Below are positions 63,863 to 64,000 of a DNA stretch of 64,000 bases, one piece after another. Position numbers and translations under genes: made by a program. The stretch lies in the NCBI GenBank assembly GCA_035327565.1, contig DAOLDB010000012.1, forward strand, positions 1 to 64,000. Reading direction: 5' to 3'. Origin of the DNA: JABDLO01 sp035327565 (lineage in GTDB: Bacteria; Bacteroidota; Bacteroidia; Chitinophagales; Saprospiraceae). Position 1 is the first letter of the stretch, and each line of letters begins with the position of its first letter. Under the pieces are notes generated by a model, which did not search any database, was not told the origin of the DNA, and saw nothing but the letters and a program-made list of their open reading frames with translations.

Positions 63863-64000
63863 TTATTGCATATTTGAAAACGGAATTTCTATAATGGTGA
63901 TTCCTTCCAGGCTCGTTTCTTCAAGAATGATGCTCTCTTCAAACATGCTAATGTAATCTGCAATATTATTGCTGAACGTACATTGATGAAGTGTAACCGT
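63863..64000 (-). CDS. C-terminal end of an unidentified gene (partial)
   Basis: The minus strand is open from the right edge to a TAA at 63863-63865: 45 codons with a believable composition (YISMFEESIILEETSLEG, then ITIIEIPFSNMQ and stop). No family recognised from so short a piece; a chance frame is possible. Confidence 0.3.
   Translation of the reverse strand, partial: TVTLHQCTFSNNIADYISMFEESIILEETSLEGITIIEIPFSNMQ

Noticed and set aside
1..64000. CRISPR arrays, rRNA, tRNA, prophage genes, complete insertion sequences
   Set aside because: No regular short repeats, tRNA cloverleaf signatures, transposase or phage structural genes were found on either strand.

Overview
The window looks like a chromosomal segment of a member of the Bacteroidota, most likely near the Saprospiraceae/Lewinella group. 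Evidence: low-GC, AT-rich spacers; TAnnTTTG-type promoter boxes; weak Shine-Dalgarno sequences; many SPase II lipoproteins; a giant secreted protein with a type IX secretion (T9SS) C-terminal signal; and Bacteroidota-typical families (DUF5916, fasciclin, OmpA lipoprotein, DUF5117-type metalloprotease, VPS10/BNR protein). No rRNA, tRNA, CRISPR array, prophage or intact insertion sequence was seen. The species call is inference.

Layout. 1-5.5 kb: the start of a second-type DNA polymerase III alpha gene running off the left edge, a PBP4-like peptidase, an alpha/beta hydrolase, an FMN reductase and a lipoprotein. 5.8-9.2 kb: the translation operon rplM-rpsI-rpsB-tsf, a clear terminator, then pyrH. 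9.2-17.2 kb: recX, preceded by a short leader that ends in an intrinsic terminator, and a 2427-residue T9SS cargo protein. 17.8-31.4 kb: mainly secreted or membrane hydrolases and metabolism (M20 amidohydrolase, dienelactone hydrolase, SET protein, BNR-repeat protein, SDR, OmpA lipoprotein, NhaC antiporter, gamma-glutamyltranspeptidase). 31.5-35.1 kb: a small surface-glycan-like cluster (HTTM membrane protein, RmlC-like epimerase, GT2 glycosyltransferase, Gfo/Idh/MocA oxidoreductase). 35.3-37.0 kb: a graveyard of at least two, probably three, broken genes. 37.1-46.3 kb: MBL hydrolase, methylmalonyl-CoA epimerase with a TauE exporter and a serine hydrolase, an anti-sigma-domain fragment beside a fasciclin protein, small membrane proteins, a thiol-disulfide protein, an M15 peptidase and an SH3 lipoprotein. 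46.4-54.7 kb: rpsU with two conserved small proteins, CPBP protein, glyS, proC, a large zinc metalloprotease, queE, ridA and a HAD phosphatase. 54.8-64 kb: MORN protein, small secreted protein, a decayed XRE gene, an AraC regulator, a relic of a polymorphic toxin joined in frame to an immunity-like domain, a beta-barrel protein, VOC protein, glucosaminidase with LysM, DUF937 and PhzF proteins.

The points most worth a second look are the recX leader (promoter, hairpin, possible antiterminator, terminator ending about 15 bases before the start codon), the toxin-immunity relic, a 10-codon upstream ORF overlapping the GTG start of rplM, a stand-alone anti-sigma domain, a pair of about 105-bp dispersed repeats 25 kb apart, and a perfect 13-bp hairpin in a GC-rich patch at 17.4 kb. 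Most other regions are ordinary housekeeping or envelope genes.
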